62,697 nucleotides of DNA from contig NZ_JAAKGV010000019.1 of the NCBI RefSeq assembly GCF_011043735.1, positions 127,489 to 190,185 on the forward strand, in the 5' to 3' direction. This stretch comes from Methylobacterium sp. DB0501 (GTDB taxonomy: Bacteria; Pseudomonadota; Alphaproteobacteria; Rhizobiales; Beijerinckiaceae). A program made the translations under genes and the position numbers. Shown here piece after piece: positions 32,891 through 41,229 of this stretch (positions within the stretch are counted from its first letter, which is position 1; each line of letters starts with the position of its first letter). The notes beneath the pieces were generated by a model. It ran no database searches and was not told the origin of the DNA. It saw only the letters and a program-made list of their open reading frames with translations.

Positions 32891-32910
32891 TGTAATATAC
32901 GTAGATTACA
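32891..32910. promoter_or_regulatory. Candidate operator: TGTAAT-N8-ATTACA
   Basis: A 20-base dyad with perfect 6-bp arms (TGTAAT and ATTACA) and an 8-base ATACGTAG spacer. It lies in a strongly AT-rich patch 139-158 bases upstream of the ABC binding-protein gene and about 254 bases upstream of the PepSY gene. The cognate regulator is unknown. Confidence 0.45.
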
Positions 32911-32949
32911 AAAATAAACCACATCATTGCACCTGATCGCATCGCACAA

Positions 32950-32966
32950 TCTAGAATTATTATAAT
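32950..32966. promoter_or_regulatory. Candidate iron-control element (ICE-like)
   Basis: TCTAGAATTATTATAAT matches the alphaproteobacterial Irr iron-control box TTTAGAA-N3-TTCTAAA at 14 of 17 positions. It is about 200 bases upstream of the PepSY membrane gene, a family often linked to iron uptake. The assignment is by similarity only. Confidence 0.35.
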
Positions 32967-33163
32967 GAAGTCCTCGACTTCGACCCGGTCGAGGATCGTT
33001 GACACCCGCTCGATTCGCGGCATAAGCGTCGCGACGACGACGATGATCTGCCGACGACCTTTCGGCAGCGACCCGTCGGCCGGGCGCGCGACGCGGGAAT
33101 GCCGACCATGTTTCAGCCCGAGGGCGCGACCGGAGCCGCACCGGCCCCGACGAGGTCCGGCCG

Positions 33164-34303
33164 GTGAGATCCGCCCTGTTCCAGCTCCACTGGTTCCTCG
33201 GCTTGACCGCCGGCCTCGTGCTGATGGTGGTCGGGGCGACCGGGGGCCTTCTCAGCCTCGAGGATGCGGTGACGGAGGCGCTCAGCCCCGGCATCGTCAC
33301 CGTCCCGGCACGGGATGCGCCGCGGCTGACCCCGGATGGGCTGGTCGCCCGCCTGACGGACGAGGCGCCGGGGCGGCGCGTCACGCTGATGGTCCTGAGC
33401 GGGCGCCCGGACCGGGCGGCGCGGGTCCGCCTCGCCGACGGGCCGGGACGGGGCACCGAGACCCGGGGCACCGAGACCTATGTCGATCCTTACGACGGAA
33501 AGATCCTCGGGCCGGCGCGGGGCGAGGGGTTCTTCGATGCCGTGCTGCGGCTGCACCGCTGGCTGCTGCTGCCCGGCCACGGCGACGGCTGGGGCCGCAC
33601 GATCACCGGCGCCTCGGCGCTGGCCCTCGTCTATCTCGCGCTGTCGGGCCTCTACCTGCGCTGGCCGAAGGGCCGGCGCGACTGGCGGGTCTGGCTCAAG
33701 CCGGCGCTCAACCGCCGCGGCCGGGCGCTCTACTGGTCGCTGCACGCGGTCGTCGGCACCTGGACGCTGGTGCTCTACCTGGTGATGGCGCTCTCCGGCC
33801 TGTGGTGGTCCTACGGCTGGTACCGCGACGGGGCGACGGTCCTGCTCACCGGCCGCCCGCCCGCCGCCGCGCCGGCCCGGGGCAAGGAGATGGGCAAGAA
33901 GGAGGGCGCCCCCGCCCCCCTCGATCCCGCCTTCGCGGCCTTCACGGCGGCTGCCGGCCCCTACGCCACCGCCTCCCTCGCCCCCGCCCGCGCGGGCGAG
34001 ACGATCCGCATCCGTTCGGTGGCCCCGGATGCGAGCCATTTCCAGGCTCGCGACGAGTGGCGCTTCCGCCCCGACGGCATCCTCGAGCGCCGCGACCTCT
34101 ATGCCGAGCGGCCGCTCGGGCACCGCTTGACCGGCAGCATGCTGGCCCTGCACGAGGGCCGGTTCTTCGGGCCCGTCGGCACGGTCGCCTTCATGCTGGC
34201 GGCGCTCGCCATGCCGGTCTTCGGGGTGACGGGGCTCCTCCTCTATCTCGGCCGCCGCCGCAGCCGGCGCCGCCACGCCGCCGCGGCCGTGCAAGCGGCC
34301 TGA
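33164..34303 (+). CDS. PepSY-associated TM-family membrane protein
   Basis: A 379-residue inner-membrane protein of the PepSY_TM (PiuB/YccA-like) pattern. Helix 1 is FQLHWFLGLTAGLVLMVVGATGGLLS. A periplasmic PepSY-like region (about 60-110, TPDGLVARLTDEAP and ETYVDPYDGKILGPARG) follows, with RLHRWLLLPGHGDGWGRTITG and later helices. The histidines of the HW and LHRW motifs probably bind haem. Such genes often accompany siderophore receptors; none is in the window. The start is GTG 33164. Residues GTETRGTET are a small in-frame 15-bp duplication. Confidence 0.85.
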   Translation: MRSALFQLHWFLGLTAGLVLMVVGATGGLLSLEDAVTEALSPGIVTVPARDAPRLTPDGLVARLTDEAPGRRVTLMVLSGRPDRAARVRLADGPGRGTETRGTETYVDPYDGKILGPARGEGFFDAVLRLHRWLLLPGHGDGWGRTITGASALALVYLALSGLYLRWPKGRRDWRVWLKPALNRRGRALYWSLHAVVGTWTLVLYLVMALSGLWWSYGWYRDGATVLLTGRPPAAAPARGKEMGKKEGAPAPLDPAFAAFTAAAGPYATASLAPARAGETIRIRSVAPDASHFQARDEWRFRPDGILERRDLYAERPLGHRLTGSMLALHEGRFFGPVGTVAFMLAALAMPVFGVTGLLLYLGRRRSRRRHAAAAVQAA

Positions 34304-34400
34304 CGACGCGAGCTCGACGCGGCTCGCGAGTTGCCTTCCGGTCCCATCAGGCAGTAAGCGCACGGGCAGCAGGGCCGCCCGACCGGCGAGAGGATGCCGC

Positions 34401-36635
34401 ATGATCCGCAACGACGTCTCCATCACGCCCGCGCTCGTGCGCCAGCACGGCCTGACCGAGGACGAGTACCAGCGCTTCGTCGGGCTGATCGGGCGCGAGC
34501 CGACCATCACCGAGCTCGGCATCGTCTCGGCGATGTGGAACGAGCATTGCTCGTACAAGTCCTCGCGCCTGCACCTGAAGACGCTGCCGACCAAGGCGCC
34601 ATGGGTGATCCAGGGCCCGGGCGAGAATGCCGGCGTCATCGACATCGGCGACGGCCTCGCCTGCGTGTTCAAGATGGAGAGCCACAACCACCCGAGCTTC
34701 ATCGAGCCCTACCAGGGCGCAGCGACCGGGGTCGGCGGCATCCTGCGCGACGTCTTCACCATGGGCGCCCGGCCGATCGCGGCGCTCAACGCGCTGCGCT
34801 TCGGCTCGCCGGACCATCCGCGCACGCCCCACCTCGTCTCGGGCGTGGTCGCGGGCATCGGCGGCTACGGCAATTCCTTCGGCGTGCCGACGGTCGGCGG
34901 CGCGGTGGGCTTCCACACCCGCTACGACGGCAACATCCTGGTCAACGCCATGGCGGTGGGCTTGGCGAAGACCGACGCGATCTTCTACGCGGCGGCGACG
35001 GGCGTGGGGAATCCGATCGTCTATCTCGGCTCGAAGACCGGCCGCGACGGCATCCACGGCGCCACCATGGCGTCGGCGGCCTTCGACGCCTCGTCGGAGG
35101 AGAAGCGCCCGACCGTGCAGGTCGGCGATCCCTTCGCCGAGAAGCTCCTGCTCGAGGCCTGCCTGGAGCTGATGCAGTCGGGCGCCGTGATCGCGATCCA
35201 GGACATGGGCGCGGCGGGGCTCACCTGCTCGGCGGTCGAGATGGGCGCCAAGGGCAATCTCGGCGTCGAGCTCAACCTCGACGCGGTGCCGACCCGCGAG
35301 CCCGGCATGACCGCCTACGAGATGATGCTGTCGGAGAGCCAGGAGCGGATGCTCATGGTGCTCAAGCCCGGCATGGAGCGGGAGGCCGAGGCCATCTTCG
35401 TGAAGTGGGGCCTCGACTTCGCGATCATCGGCCACACCACCGACACCCTCCGCTTCGTCATCAAGCACGGCGGCGAAACCGTCGCCGACCTGCCGATCAA
35501 GGAACTCGGCGACGAGGCGCCGCTCTACGACCGGCCGCACCGCCGGAACGCCTACCAGCCGGAGATCAAGGCGGAGGACGTGGCGGCGCCGATGCGCAAC
35601 GTCGAGGCGCTGCAAAAGCTCGTCGGCTCGCCCGACCTGTGCTCGAAGCGCTGGGTCTACGAGCAGTACGACCACTTCATCCTCGGCAACACCGTGCAGA
35701 AGCCCGGCGGCGACGCCGCGGTGGTCCGGGTCGAGGACGGGCCGAAGGGCCTGGCGCTGACCACCGACGTGACCCCGCGCTACTGCGAGGCCGACCCGGT
35801 CGAGGGCGGCAAGCAGGCGGTGGCGGAAGCCTGGCGCAACATCACGGCGGTGGGCGGCCGTCCGCTCGCCATCACCGACAACCTCAACTTCGGCAACCCG
35901 GAGAAGCCGGAGGTGATGGGCCAGTTCGTCGGCTGCATCCAGGGCATCGGCGAGGCCTGCCGCGCCCTCGACTTCCCGGTCGTGTCCGGCAACGTCTCGC
36001 TCTACAACGAGACCGAGGGCGTCGGCATCCTGCCGACCCCGTCGATCGGCGGCGTCGGGGTGGTCGACGACGTGAACCGGATCGCCACGATCGCCTTCAA
36101 GCGCGACGGCGACGCCCTGGTGCTGATCGGCGCCACCAAGGGCTGGCTCGGGCAGTCGGCCTATCTCGCCACGATCTGCGGCCGCGAGGAGGGGGCGCCG
36201 CCTCCGGTCGATCTCGCCGCCGAGAAGCGCAACGGCGACTTCGTGCGCGGCCTCATCACCTCGGGCCTCGTCGACACCGTCCACGACCTCTCCGACGGCG
36301 GCCTCGCGGTGGCGGTGGCCGAGATGGCGCTGGCCGGCCGTATCGGCGCGGTGCTTCCCGAATGCCCGCTGCCGGTGCCGTGCCACGCCTACCTGTTCGG
36401 CGAGGACCAGGGCCGCTACCTCCTGGCGGTGGAGCCCGACGCGGTCGCCGACCTGCTCTACAGCGCCAGCGCGCAGGGCATCGACGCGGCGGTGATCGGC
36501 GTCACCGGCGCCGATTCGCTGACCCTGCCGGGCGACGAGATCGTCGCCCTCGATGCCTTGCGCAAGGCGCACGAGGGCTGGCTGCCGAGCTACATGGCGG
36601 GTCCTTCGGCCTCTCCCGCCGCCGACGCGGCCTGA
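34401..36635 (+). CDS. purL: Phosphoribosylformylglycinamidine synthase subunit PurL
   Basis: A 744-residue cytoplasmic enzyme for the fourth step of purine synthesis: FGAR plus glutamine-derived ammonia plus ATP gives FGAM. It has the small PurL architecture that works with PurS and PurQ. Motifs are SAMWNEHCSYKSSR, FKMESHNHPSFIEPYQGAATGVGGILRD, GNSFGVPTVGG, GAAGLTCSAVEMG and VHDLSDGGLAVAVAEMA. The two AIRS-like halves are complete. ATG 34401 follows GAGAGG. bolA follows 32 bases downstream. The stop codon is inside a 15-bp tandem repeat. Confidence 0.97.
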   Translation: MIRNDVSITPALVRQHGLTEDEYQRFVGLIGREPTITELGIVSAMWNEHCSYKSSRLHLKTLPTKAPWVIQGPGENAGVIDIGDGLACVFKMESHNHPSFIEPYQGAATGVGGILRDVFTMGARPIAALNALRFGSPDHPRTPHLVSGVVAGIGGYGNSFGVPTVGGAVGFHTRYDGNILVNAMAVGLAKTDAIFYAAATGVGNPIVYLGSKTGRDGIHGATMASAAFDASSEEKRPTVQVGDPFAEKLLLEACLELMQSGAVIAIQDMGAAGLTCSAVEMGAKGNLGVELNLDAVPTREPGMTAYEMMLSESQERMLMVLKPGMEREAEAIFVKWGLDFAIIGHTTDTLRFVIKHGGETVADLPIKELGDEAPLYDRPHRRNAYQPEIKAEDVAAPMRNVEALQKLVGSPDLCSKRWVYEQYDHFILGNTVQKPGGDAAVVRVEDGPKGLALTTDVTPRYCEADPVEGGKQAVAEAWRNITAVGGRPLAITDNLNFGNPEKPEVMGQFVGCIQGIGEACRALDFPVVSGNVSLYNETEGVGILPTPSIGGVGVVDDVNRIATIAFKRDGDALVLIGATKGWLGQSAYLATICGREEGAPPPVDLAAEKRNGDFVRGLITSGLVDTVHDLSDGGLAVAVAEMALAGRIGAVLPECPLPVPCHAYLFGEDQGRYLLAVEPDAVADLLYSASAQGIDAAVIGVTGADSLTLPGDEIVALDALRKAHEGWLPSYMAGPSASPAADAA

Positions 36636-36651
36636 CCCGACGCAGCCTGAC
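36622..36651 (+). repeat. 15-bp tandem duplication across the purL stop
   Basis: CCGACGCGGCCTGAC (36622-36636) and CCGACGCAGCCTGAC (36637-36651) differ at one base. The first includes the purL stop (TGA 36633-36635); the second supplies an in-frame TGA 15 bases downstream. Confidence 0.9.
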
Positions 36652-36667
36652 ACGAGGAGACGACCCG

Positions 36668-36904
36668 ATGCCGATGGATGCCCGCGAGATCGAGGCGATG
36701 ATCCGGGAGGCTCTGCCCGACGCCAAGGTCGAGATCCGCGACCTCGCCGGCGACGGCGACCACTACGCCGCCACCGTCGTGTCGGCGGCGTTCAAGGGCA
36801 AGTCGCGGGTGCAGCAGCACCAAATGGTCTACGGCGCGCTCCAGGGGCGCATGGGCGGCGTGCTGCACGCCCTTGCCCTGACCACGAGCGTGCCGCAGGA
36901 TTGA
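36668..36904 (+). CDS. bolA: BolA-family protein
   Basis: A 78-residue protein with the BolA/IbaG fold: IEAMIREALPDAKVEIRDLAGDGDHYAATVVSAAFKGKSRVQQHQMVYGALQGRMGGVLHAL. The His in DGDHYAA and the conserved His/Tyr of the QQHQMVYGAL helix are possible [2Fe-2S] ligands shared with a monothiol glutaredoxin. It is likely to act with the grxD product in iron-sulfur trafficking or iron regulation. The ATG 36668 start follows CGAGGAGAC. It is 32 bases after purL and 21 bases before the DUF29 gene. Confidence 0.93.
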   Translation: MPMDAREIEAMIREALPDAKVEIRDLAGDGDHYAATVVSAAFKGKSRVQQHQMVYGALQGRMGGVLHALALTTSVPQD

Positions 36905-36924
36905 ACCAGACCGAGGGCCGCCGC

Positions 36925-37446
36925 ATGGACGAGATCCGCACGGGTCAGCCGAGCCTCTACGACGAGGATGTCGTCGCCTGGGCTGAGCAGCAGGCGGCGG
37001 CCCTCCGCGCCCTCGCGGCGCGGCCCGAATTCTCGAACGTCCTCGACTGGGAAAACATCGCCGAGGAGGTCGAGGCCGTGGGCCTTTCGCAGATCAAGGC
37101 CTTCGAAAGCGCCCTCCGGGTCATGCTGATCCACGTCCTCAAGTACCTGTCAGCTCCCAGCGCTCAATCGACACGCTCCTGGCGGGTCGAGATCATCGCA
37201 TTCCACGCGACGGCCAGACGACGCTATGTGCCGTCGATGCGCCAACGGGTCGATTGGGACGACCTGTGGCAAGTCTCGGTGGCGGATGCCGCAGCCGCCC
37301 TGGAATTGCACGGCGACGTGCTGGTGTCGGGCCTCCCCGATCGGACTCCGTTCACGCCCGAGGAACTGGTAGCGAAGACCTTCACCCTCGATTGGGCGCT
37401 CCTGCGCCTCGCCTCCACCTTGCAAAACCCGAACGACCATCACTAG
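36925..37446 (+). CDS. DUF29-family protein
   Basis: A 173-residue soluble helical protein starting at ATG 36925. The N-terminus, SLYDEDVVAWAEQQAAALRALA, and WENIAEEVEAVGLSQIKAFESALRVMLIHVLKYL are the DUF29 pattern, with a C-terminal ELVAKTFTLDWAL. DUF29 proteins are widespread in cyanobacteria, Rhizobiales and some other bacteria and have no known activity. It is inserted between bolA and grxD (gaps of 20 and 25 bases), suggesting co-transcription. The sequence does not show whether it acts with the iron-sulfur pair or merely arrived there. Confidence 0.88.
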   Translation: MDEIRTGQPSLYDEDVVAWAEQQAAALRALAARPEFSNVLDWENIAEEVEAVGLSQIKAFESALRVMLIHVLKYLSAPSAQSTRSWRVEIIAFHATARRRYVPSMRQRVDWDDLWQVSVADAAAALELHGDVLVSGLPDRTPFTPEELVAKTFTLDWALLRLASTLQNPNDHH

Positions 37447-37471
37447 CTAGGGCCCACACAGGGGTAGAGCC

Positions 37472-37810
37472 ATGACCGACGTCACCAGCCGCATCGAGAC
37501 CGAGATCAAGTCCCAGGACGTGGTCGTGTTCATGAAGGGCACGCCGCAATTCCCGATGTGCGGCTTCTCGGGCCAGGTGGCCCAGATCCTCAATTACCTC
37601 GGCGTGCCGTTCAAGGGCGTGAACGTGCTCGAGGACATGGAGATCCGCGAGGGCATCAAGGCCTTCTCGCAGTGGCCGACCATCCCGCAGGTCTACGTCA
37701 AGGGCGAGTTCGTCGGCGGCTGCGACATCACCCGCGAGATGTTCCAGTCCGGCGAGCTGCAGCAGATGCTCTCCGAGAAGGGCATCGCCACCAACACCGC
37801 CGCGGCCTGA
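37472..37810 (+). CDS. grxD: Monothiol glutaredoxin (Grx4/GrxD type)
   Basis: A 112-residue protein with the CGFS active site in FMKGTPQFPMCGFSGQVAQIL, the GSH-binding WPTIPQVYVKGEFVGGCDI loop and the C-terminal helix. It transfers [2Fe-2S] clusters using glutathione and partners with BolA proteins. ATG 37472 fits the usual length (about 110). bolA is two genes upstream with a DUF29 gene between. A strong intrinsic terminator follows at 37840-37862. Confidence 0.97.
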   Translation: MTDVTSRIETEIKSQDVVVFMKGTPQFPMCGFSGQVAQILNYLGVPFKGVNVLEDMEIREGIKAFSQWPTIPQVYVKGEFVGGCDITREMFQSGELQQMLSEKGIATNTAAA

Positions 37811-37839
37811 TCCGCGACGTCATCGAACGGATGACGAGG

Positions 37840-37862
37840 AAGGGCGCGCGAGCGCCCTTTTT
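37840..37862 (+). terminator. Intrinsic terminator of the bolA-DUF29-grxD unit
   Basis: AAGGGCGC and GCGCCCTT form an 8-bp stem around GCGA, followed by a run of T (TTTTTCG). It lies 30 bases after the grxD stop. It supports purL/bolA/DUF29/grxD as a common transcript end. Confidence 0.9.
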
Positions 37863-37934
37863 CGTTCGCAGTGCGGCGAACCCGGCGAGCCGCCGATGCG
37901 TCTACTCTCGAGTGACGGCGCGCGGGACGGCGAC

Positions 37935-38843
37935 ATGCGGGACGTGATCATCGTGGGCGGCGGGCCGGCGGGCCTGTCGGCGGCGCTCATCCTCGGGCGC
38001 TGCCGGCGCCGGGTACTGCTGATCGATGCCGGCCATCCGCGCAACGCGGTGACGCCGCGCATGCACGGCTTCCTCGGCCGCGACGGCCGCGCGCCCGGCG
38101 ACTTGCGCGAGGAGGGACGGCGGGAGCTCGCTGCCTACGACACCGTCGAGATCTGGGACGGGCGCGTCGTCGACGCGGTGCGGGGGCCGGACGGCTTCCG
38201 GGTGGTGATGGAGGACCAGCGCCGGGCGGATGCCCGCCGGATGATCCTCGCCACCGGCCTGCGCACCGATCTGCCGGCGATCGAGGGCTTCTCGGAGTTC
38301 TGGGGCCGCGGCGTCCACCACTGCCCCTATTGCGACGGATACGAGAATCGCGACCGGCCGCTGGCCGTCTACGGCCCGGGCGAGGCGGGCAAAGGTGCGG
38401 GGATGGGGTTGGCCCTCGAACTCACCGCCTGGAGCCGCGACCTGACCCTTTGCACCGACGGGCCGTGCGACCTCGACGACGCGGAGCGCGACCGCCTCGC
38501 CCGCCAGGGCATCCGGATCGAGGAGCGCGAAGTCGCCCGGCTCGAGGGCGAGGACGGGCGATTCGCGACGGTCCGCCTGCGCGACGGCGACGCCCTCGCA
38601 TGCGGCGCGCTGTTCTTCGTCACCGGCCCCTGCATCCCCTCCCCGCTCGTCGAACGGCTCGGCTGCGACCTGACGCGCAAGGGCACGGTCCCGACCGGCG
38701 ACTACGAGGAGACCAACGTCCCGGGCCTCTACGTGGCGGGCGACGCCTCGCGGCGTGTCCAGCTCGCCATCGTGGCCGCCGCCGAGGGCGCGATGGCGGC
38801 CTTCGCGATCAATACCGAACTTCTGCGCGAGGACACGCGCTGA
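37935..38843 (+). CDS. Thioredoxin-reductase-like NAD(P)/FAD oxidoreductase
   Basis: A 302-residue two-domain flavoprotein. The FAD domain begins DVIIVGGGPAGLSAALILGRCRRRVLLIDAG; a redox-active pair is in HHCPYCDGYE; the FAD C-terminal contact is GLYVAGDASRRVQLAIVAAAEGAMAAFAIN. The length and CPYC resemble thioredoxin-reductase-like proteins of the TrxB/AhpF fold. The NADPH-domain GxGxxG is degenerate (GPGEAGKGAG), so nucleotide use may be altered. ATG 37935 is chosen over 37896 because the beta strand starts at once. Confidence 0.85.
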   Translation: MRDVIIVGGGPAGLSAALILGRCRRRVLLIDAGHPRNAVTPRMHGFLGRDGRAPGDLREEGRRELAAYDTVEIWDGRVVDAVRGPDGFRVVMEDQRRADARRMILATGLRTDLPAIEGFSEFWGRGVHHCPYCDGYENRDRPLAVYGPGEAGKGAGMGLALELTAWSRDLTLCTDGPCDLDDAERDRLARQGIRIEEREVARLEGEDGRFATVRLRDGDALACGALFFVTGPCIPSPLVERLGCDLTRKGTVPTGDYEETNVPGLYVAGDASRRVQLAIVAAAEGAMAAFAINTELLREDTR

Positions 38844-38893
38844 TTCGCGCCAACAGCGTGTATCAGCATAGGAGAGGACTTGTTTCCGCCCAG

Positions 38894-38916
38894 GCCCGGC
38901 GCATTGCTTGCCGGGC
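38894..38916 (+). terminator. Weak terminator-like hairpin after the flavoprotein
   Basis: GCCCGGC and GCCGGGC form a 7-bp stem around GCATTGCTT, 50 bases after the stop codon. It is followed by AATAGC, not by a T-run. Confidence 0.3.
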
Positions 38917-39056
38917 AATAGCGTCGCAGTTTCAGGCGCTTGGCATGCCCGCTCGCGAACCCGGAAAGACAGTCGAGCCCAGAATCGCCATGTCAAGACT
39001 TTATTGCCTGGAAAAGGTTTGTTAGCCTTTATTGGACAATCACGGGAGGGGCGCCC

Positions 39057-39233
39057 ATGATAGCGTTGGCGCAGGCATGGCGAGCCGGGCTGACCCGGCG
39101 CACGCAACGCGCGACCGTGGCCCGCGAGGCCACGATGATCCGGAGCGAGCCTCCCGAGTACCATGAGCTCACCACGCGCGAGCTGATCCGCATGGCGCAG
39201 TCCGCCCGCGCCGCCGTCGAGGGGCGGAATTGA
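39057..39233 (+). CDS. Small basic protein, 58 aa
   Basis: ATG 39057 follows GGGAGGGG at 7-8 bases, a good ribosome site. The product is Arg-rich and helical (TRRTQRATVAREATMIRS) and ends YHELTTRELIRMAQSARAAVEGRN, a short acidic/basic helix. No signal peptide or family is recognised. The surrounding region is lower in GC, and the gene may be a free-standing regulatory microprotein. Confidence 0.5.
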   Translation: MIALAQAWRAGLTRRTQRATVAREATMIRSEPPEYHELTTRELIRMAQSARAAVEGRN

Positions 39234-39992
39234 GACGCGTCGGCGGAAGACGTGCGGCAGGTCTGTCGCAGTGTCCGGAAGCATCGCCCGATCGCGTGGC
39301 GATCGGACGCTGCTCCAGGTCTTTGATTCGAGGCCGTTGAACGGCAGCATTGTCTGCGACGAACCGGTACCCGCTGCATCGGGAAATGCTCCACGGGCGG
39401 CACGGCACGACACCGGTGGGACGTCCGTCGGCTTCCCCCGTCGACGATCTCATGCCGAGAGGCCGGGCGGTCGGCTCGTCCGGCCTCGAAGGCGTGCTTC
39501 AGATATCTCCGTGGCGACCGGAGCCCTCCCTCGAGGTCTGCCGATCGTCATCGGCTGACGGTTCGGGATGAGGTCGTGGACGGGAGGAGCCGGCCTCGCG
39601 GCCTTTCCCGGCCGGCGATTCGTACCGTGCCTCGCGGCGCAGTGCGCCGTGGAACCGTTTCGTTGCGCCTCGGGTTGAGGGGTGCAGCCGTCCGCGCGCC
39701 GATTCGCGCCACCGACCGGCCGCTTCCCTGACTCGCTGCAATGCACGCCAATGGATCGTGCGTCGCACAACATTCGGCGTGCGATGGCGCACGCCGACCT
39801 TGCGGTTGCACGGATAAGCCCTTCAAGCACTGCCGCGCGAGGCGGCCTCCGTCTTTGGGCGGTGGGCCGAACGTTTTTTCTTGCACGGTGACGCCCGGTG
39901 CGGAACTGTAAGAGTTCTTCACCGTTGCTGTTTCTCTAGCGTGAGTATGCGTATCCCCTCATCACCGCGGGCCGCGCGCCCGGGGGACCATC
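39234..39992. other. Long intergenic region, nothing recognised
   Basis: About 760 bases. Frames longer than 60 codons occur on both strands but have Arg/Pro/Thr-rich composition and no ribosome sites. The last 100 bases (GTAAGAGTTCTTCACCGTTGCTGTTTC) are AT-richer and should hold the promoter of the next small gene. Confidence 0.55.
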
Positions 39993-40184
39993 ATGCCCGA
40001 TTTCGAGTCACGGAACCTCGACGACGCCGAGAGCCTCGCCCGCCTCGCCGAGCTTCTCCATCCGACCAAGGCCGCCCGGACCGAGGCCAAGGCCCGCGGC
40101 CGTCGGCGCGCGGCGGCCGGCCTGCTCCCGGACCAGAGCCCCGCGCCGGCCGATCCGACGACCTCGGCGCTGCAACACGCCTGA
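39993..40184 (+). CDS. Small protein, 63 aa
   Basis: ATG 39993. The product, starting MPDFESRNLDDAESLARLAELLHP, has an acidic amphipathic N-terminal helix and a basic middle (KAARTEAKARGRRRAAAGLLPD). It is plausibly a cytoplasmic microprotein. It follows a GGGGGACCATC leader with only a moderate ribosome site. Family unknown. Confidence 0.5.
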   Translation: MPDFESRNLDDAESLARLAELLHPTKAARTEAKARGRRRAAAGLLPDQSPAPADPTTSALQHA

Positions 40185-40241
40185 TTGTCGCCGACCCGGC
40201 TTGCGTATCGCCGACCAGACCTTGGCTGACCGGATTTGGCC

Positions 40242-41126
40242 TTACCAGGATTGCGTGGCGGTGATCAGCCCCTTGCTGGTGACCACGACCCAGGTTCTGC
40301 CGCGGCGCTCGATCGCCTCGACCCGGCCGGCACCCGGCAACGTGTCGCCCGGGCCGATCTCCAGCAGGCGGCGGTTGCGGTTCTCGATCATCGCCATCCC
40401 GTCATACACGTCGCGCAGCACCCATCCCTCGATGGTGCCGGGCTTCGCCTTGTCGGCGGGCTTGTCGGGCAGGCTGCCGGTCAGGGCCGGCTCCGTCGCC
40501 GCAACGGGCTTGTGGACTGCAACGGGCGCAGGCGCCACGGGAGCGGAGGCGACCGGTAGCGCGGCAGCCGGCGCGGCCGCGACCGGAGCCGGACGCTTGT
40601 CGAGCTTGTCGGTGAGGGCGGAGAAACGGGCCGCCTGCTCGCGGTCGGCATGTTCCTGCCGCTCGGCCATGGCGGCGAGGCGCTCGGCCACCGCGGCGAC
40701 CTTGGCGGCGAGGTCGGCCTCCTGGCGGTGCAGCCGCTCCAGCCGCTCGGAGACCTGCCCCAGGCGGGCGCCGGTCTCGGCGCGGCCCTTGTCGGCGGCG
40801 TCCTGGGCCTGGATCGTGCGGTCGCGCAGGAGCGACAGGTCGGTGGCGAGGCGGGTCGCCTCGGTGGCACCGGTCTCGACGCGGCCCGAGAGCCGCGACC
40901 ACTCGGCCTGCGGGATGCCCGCCCCGCCGCCCTGAGCGGCGTTCATCAACGCCACCGTGGCCCCGCCGGCGAGCGCCCCGATGCAAGCGGCGCAGAGAAG
41001 CCCCGCCGCGGTCGTCGTCTTCAGCTTCGGCCAGTTCCGCCCGGTCATGGCCGCGATGCCACGCTTCGTCGAGGCCGCGTCTCCGTCCGGGGCCGGCGCG
41101 CCGGCGACGTCGTTCTGATCCACCAT
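40242..41126 (-). CDS. Membrane-anchored coiled-coil protein of unknown function
   Basis: A 294-residue protein. One transmembrane helix is at about residues 38-62 (TAAGLLCAACIGALAGGATVALMNAA). A long predicted coiled coil follows (about 75-175, RLATDLSLLRDRTIQAQDAADKGRAETGARLGQVSERLERL...EQEHADREQAAR). A Pro/Ala-rich linker and a conserved-looking C-terminal domain, GWVLRDVYDGMAMIENRNRRLLEIGPGDTLPGAGRVEAIERRGRTWVVVTSKGLI, complete it. Similar C-terminal domains occur in Rhizobiales proteins near cell-envelope or motility genes; the function is unknown. ATG 41126 places the helix near the N-terminus. Confidence 0.75.
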   Translation of the reverse strand: MVDQNDVAGAPAPDGDAASTKRGIAAMTGRNWPKLKTTTAAGLLCAACIGALAGGATVALMNAAQGGGAGIPQAEWSRLSGRVETGATEATRLATDLSLLRDRTIQAQDAADKGRAETGARLGQVSERLERLHRQEADLAAKVAAVAERLAAMAERQEHADREQAARFSALTDKLDKRPAPVAAAPAAALPVASAPVAPAPVAVHKPVAATEPALTGSLPDKPADKAKPGTIEGWVLRDVYDGMAMIENRNRRLLEIGPGDTLPGAGRVEAIERRGRTWVVVTSKGLITATQSW

Positions 41127-41229
41127 GACCCGAGCTTCCCAGAAATCCAGGAAGATTTGGGTAACCATGTTTGGTTAACCGGTGGTTATCGGGTGGCCCG
41201 GGCCATCACGCCCGGGCCGCCTCTCCGCT

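Noticed and set aside
34347..36653. Long open frame antisense to purL
   Set aside because: Low-complexity Asp/Arg/Val/His composition; purL on the other strand is fully conserved.
39548..39922. 124-codon minus-strand frame in a 760-base gap
   Set aside because: Arg/Pro/Thr-rich, no ribosome site, no conserved motif.
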